Positions 61,587-64,000 of a stretch of DNA of 64,000 nucleotides are shown here, piece after piece. Each line of letters opens with the position of its first letter. The stretch's first letter is position 1. This DNA is from Natronobacterium haloterrestre. Its GTDB lineage: Archaea; Halobacteriota; Halobacteria; Halobacteriales; Natrialbaceae. The stretch spans positions 124,001-188,000 of the forward strand of contig NZ_FOKW01000009.1 in NCBI RefSeq assembly GCF_900112205.1, given 5' to 3'. The notes below the pieces were generated by a model that ran no database searches, was not told where the DNA came from, and saw only the letters and a list, made by a program, of their open reading frames with translations. Made by a program: the position numbers and the translations under genes.

Positions 61587-62030
61587 CAACGAACCACCGA
61601 TCGGAATCGCCGCAGTTTCCAATTTCCCTGCAGTCCGTGTGGCTGGTCCGTTCACCCGGTGGCAAAGAAACGAGCGCTGGGTGACTGCTGCCTCCGCGGT
61701 CAATATTTAGAACGGTTCGAGTCGGGGACCAGTACCGCGACACCGGGAGCGGGAGCGACCGTCACTCGGATGATCGATTCTTCCGGTGGATTCGCGGCCT
61801 GAACGGTCATCCTTTCGCGAGTGAACTCAACCCCGTTGCCCATACCTCGAGGGCACTCGGACTTGTACCAGCGACATGGAAGGCTAATTTGTCAGCGAGA
61901 GTTTCAACAAGGCCGGCGAATTGCTCCACTGTGGCCCCCGAGTGCCGACTTCCCGTGGCGGTGCTTCTCGCCGAGAAAACCGTCGGCCCCATTTACTGTT
62001 ACCCCGGTCAACTGTTGAAGCAGTTCGACT
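61587..62030. other. Intergenic region with a minus-strand remnant
   Basis: On the minus strand a 61-codon frame (61807-61992) reads TVEQFAGLVETLADKLAFHV and SPSALEVWATGLSSLAKG, possibly the 3' end of a lost gene. The family is not recognised. Nothing else is clear. Confidence 0.35.
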
Positions 62031-62531
62031 ATGACCACTCGAACTCCATACGACGATAGTTCCCTCTCCAGACGAACGGTCCTCGCGGCGGGCGGAACAG
62101 CAGTACTGGCGTCGACGGCCGGTTGTACAGCTATGATAGATTTCATCGGAAACCGACTACTCGAGCAGGTTAACGTGTTCAATGAAACCGACCAGCGAAT
62201 CGGTGGTTCCATCGTGATCAGAGGTCCTGGCGGCGACACCGTGCTCGACGAGACGTTCGATATTGCTCCATCGGATTCCGAGGACGACGAAGACGACGGG
62301 GATGACGAACAATCGACCGCAGTCTATGACGACGTGTGGGACGGGTCGGGGGCCTACGAAGCGACCGTCGAACTGGACGACACCGAAATCGATGGAGAAT
62401 CGGAGGCGACCGCGACGGTGACGATCGACGATCCCGACGAAGAGATGCTTGCCGTTCCGCTCGGGTCCGAGGAGGTCGACGAACCGATCGCCTTCCGCGT
62501 CGGCGAGAGCCTTTCGGACTTCGCACAATGA
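62031..62531 (+). CDS. Tat lipoprotein, unrecognised
   Basis: 166 residues. SLSRRTVLAAGGTAVLASTA leads to GCTAM, a Tat signal with a lipobox (STAGC), so the protein is exported folded and lipid-anchored. The mature part has a beta-sandwich-like region with an acidic loop (about 78-92). The family is not recognised, but such small Ig-like lipoproteins are common in haloarchaea. It starts at ATG 62031. Confidence 0.75.
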   Translation: MTTRTPYDDSSLSRRTVLAAGGTAVLASTAGCTAMIDFIGNRLLEQVNVFNETDQRIGGSIVIRGPGGDTVLDETFDIAPSDSEDDEDDGDDEQSTAVYDDVWDGSGAYEATVELDDTEIDGESEATATVTIDDPDEEMLAVPLGSEEVDEPIAFRVGESLSDFAQ

Positions 62532-63289
62532 GAAGGGGTCTCGTGTCCGATACGCCCCCTTCGTCCCGCCTGAGGTGATCCGATCCACGGTCGAATGGGA
62601 TCCCGCCGACTACATGCGGCTGTCCGCGTCGAGCCACCCCGACGGCGAACAGTCATCAGCGGGTTCACACGACCCTCGGAAGGGGTTGTTGTGGATACGC
62701 TCGCCGACCGTTTTCCATTCCAACTGACCGGCGTATTCGCAAGGTGTCTGTTCCTCGAGACGCCGCCCACAGGCATGATGGCCAAGCACACGACGACAGG
62801 CATGTGACGCCTTTCCGCTCCGGACACGTTATCCAGCCAACTGGGGCGATCAAAGCACTCATCGGCAGCGCACTCCTCGACGGACAGATGTCGTTTTATC
62901 AGCGGCATGGGGGATAGCTCGAGGCTTGACTCCGTAGCTGAATCCGATCGGCAATTGATATAGGCACATCCGATCGCGTCGAAATGCCGAAGCAGGACGC
63001 CTTTCCCGTCGAGTCGTGAGCAGGTGGGATCTCGAGGATGTAACCGGGATCGTGGCTATCTACCGGCGTGCTCAGGCGATACCGAACTACGTTCGTGTTC
63101 ACGGTGGCGTTCGACCCGAGCGGCATCCTCGACACGCCGTTCGCCGGGGGGTTGCTGAGCGACTTCGTCGAGTACACGAACGAGCCACTTCACACGATGG
63201 GACGATACGATGCGTCGAGCAGCGTGTGCTCCACGAGCGGATTCGGAAGGTCGCAGCCGCGTGCGACGAATTCTCGACAGAGTGACCGA
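62532..63289. other. Gene-poor stretch with decayed coding pieces
   Basis: A plus-strand frame from GTG 62575 reads TVEWDPADYMRLSASS, which is reminiscent of the start of small class I methyltransferases. After an apparent frame change RPSEGVVVDTLADRFPFQLT follows, so any gene is broken. Near 63110-63220 another piece reads AFDPSGILDTPFAGGLLSDF. No intact gene is supported. Confidence 0.4.
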
Positions 63290-64000
63290 TTAGAGATCCG
63301 AACGCTCGAAGCGGACGTAACCGACGACGGAGGGGACAACCGCCCAGACCGTGAGCGTCAAAGCCGCGAACCAGTTCGAGAGGTAAAACGGCAGTTCTCC
63401 GTCGACCCGGTTCGAGAGCGCCAGTTGATCCTGCGTCGTGTCGGCTGGCACGTCCTCGATCCCCAGCTGGAAGAACGACTGGAGGCGACCATCGACGAAC
63501 CCCTGAGCGACTGCGCGGTACGCATTCACGGGACTAAGCCGCTTCAAGAGGAAGTACCACGCCTCGGCCTCAAGCCCGGGGAGGGACCCGGTCGCAACGA
63601 GATACACGCCAGCCGCGGCGGCATCCCAGACGAGCAGGAAGCCGAGCAGCGCGCCGATAGCTACCGCCATCGCTTTTGCGCGGGTGCGGACCCCAGCGGA
63701 GATACCGACCGCGAGGCCGGTGAACCCGACCCCGAACAGCGTGATCGACGTTAGTACGCCAATGACGGACCCTATCTCGGGAAGTTCGATCACCAGCCCC
63801 GCGATGAGCATACTGAGCCCCGAGCCGACGCCGAGCGCGAGAGTGATGACGCCGGCACGACCGACGAGTTTCCCGAACACCACGTCGCGCCGCGAGTGGG
63901 GATACGACAGTAACACTCTGAGGCTGCCCGACCGGCGCTCGCCGACGATCGACATATAACCCACGATCACTGCCACCATCGGCACGAACAGTTGACTGAA
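63290..64000 (-). CDS. ABC-2 type transporter permease (partial)
   Basis: The start lies beyond the window end; about 236 residues are visible. About six helices are seen with the cytoplasmic loop GERRSGSLRVLLSYPHSRRD, typical of ABC-2 permeases of the NosY/Gliding-motility group (GSLRxLLSxPxSR). It then runs through GISAGVRTRAKAMAVAIGAL to the C-terminal FAALTLTVWAVVPSVVGYVR. An ATP-binding partner is expected outside the window. Confidence 0.82.
   Translation of the reverse strand, partial: FSQLFVPMVAVIVGYMSIVGERRSGSLRVLLSYPHSRRDVVFGKLVGRAGVITLALGVGSGLSMLIAGLVIELPEIGSVIGVLTSITLFGVGFTGLAVGISAGVRTRAKAMAVAIGALLGFLLVWDAAAAGVYLVATGSLPGLEAEAWYFLLKRLSPVNAYRAVAQGFVDGRLQSFFQLGIEDVPADTTQDQLALSNRVDGELPFYLSNWFAALTLTVWAVVPSVVGYVRFERSDL

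Noticed and set aside
1-64000. CRISPR arrays and cas genes
   Set aside because: No spaced repeats of the right size and no Cas-like proteins were seen.

Overview
The window reads as a chromosome segment of a haloarchaeon (class Halobacteria, most likely order Natrialbales). It has strongly acidic predicted proteins, GC-rich core genes, archaeal TATA boxes and anti-16S ribosome binding sites. Archaeal-type ribosomal proteins L7Ae, S28e and L24e, archaeal GluRS, TmcA and many Halobacteria-only families (DUF5827, DUF7344, DUF7345/7343, DUF7269, DUF7519, DUF7521-like) are present. The species cannot be named from the sequence alone.

Layout. 1-22.7 kb is core genome: TauE and NRAMP-like transporters, gltX, a DUF456 protein, an SLC13-type permease, an SDR, tmcA, a CPBP protease, wHTH regulators, the rpl7ae-rps28e-rpl24e-ndk operon behind a strongly foldable leader RNA, sod behind a perfect dyad operator, an FAD/Fe-S D-lactate or glycolate dehydrogenase, DUF5827, a P-loop ATPase, an MBL hydrolase and a membrane-bound regulator. 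A tRNA-Glu(CUC) gene at 22.9 kb is followed by an AT-richer defence island (23.3-29.8 kb). The island holds an McrBC-type modification-dependent restriction pair whose McrB carries wHTH, SRA-like and EVE/PUA-like regions ahead of its motor. Next to it are a decayed HNH endonuclease and a probable PD-(D/E)XK nuclease with duplicated C-terminal modules.

30-41 kb holds a sugar isomerase/epimerase, a divergent canonical/degenerate PAP2 pair, and a four-gene membrane operon (acidic DUF4129 protein, DUF7269, DUF58, DUF7519/HhH) facing a convergent MoxR ATPase. 41-64 kb is accessory and partly decaying. It has truncated MgtE, UspA and TrkH fragments, frameshifted GerW and membrane-protein genes, orphan hairpins like IS200/IS605 ends, and a four-hairpin array. 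Intact among these are a CNNM/CBS protein, a Na+/H+ antiporter, membrane-linked wHTH regulators, a Cys-rich Csp/DUF326 copper protein, paired DUF4870 proteins, two more CPBP proteases, a bactofilin-like/MFS pair, a HemG-like flavodoxin, a Tat-exported M14 carboxypeptidase and, cut by the window edge, an ABC permease.

The strongest candidates for something new are the multi-reader McrB with its neighbouring repeat-bearing nuclease, the rpl7ae leader RNA, and the four-hairpin element at 40.9 kb. All functions are inferred from sequence reading only; no database search was run.
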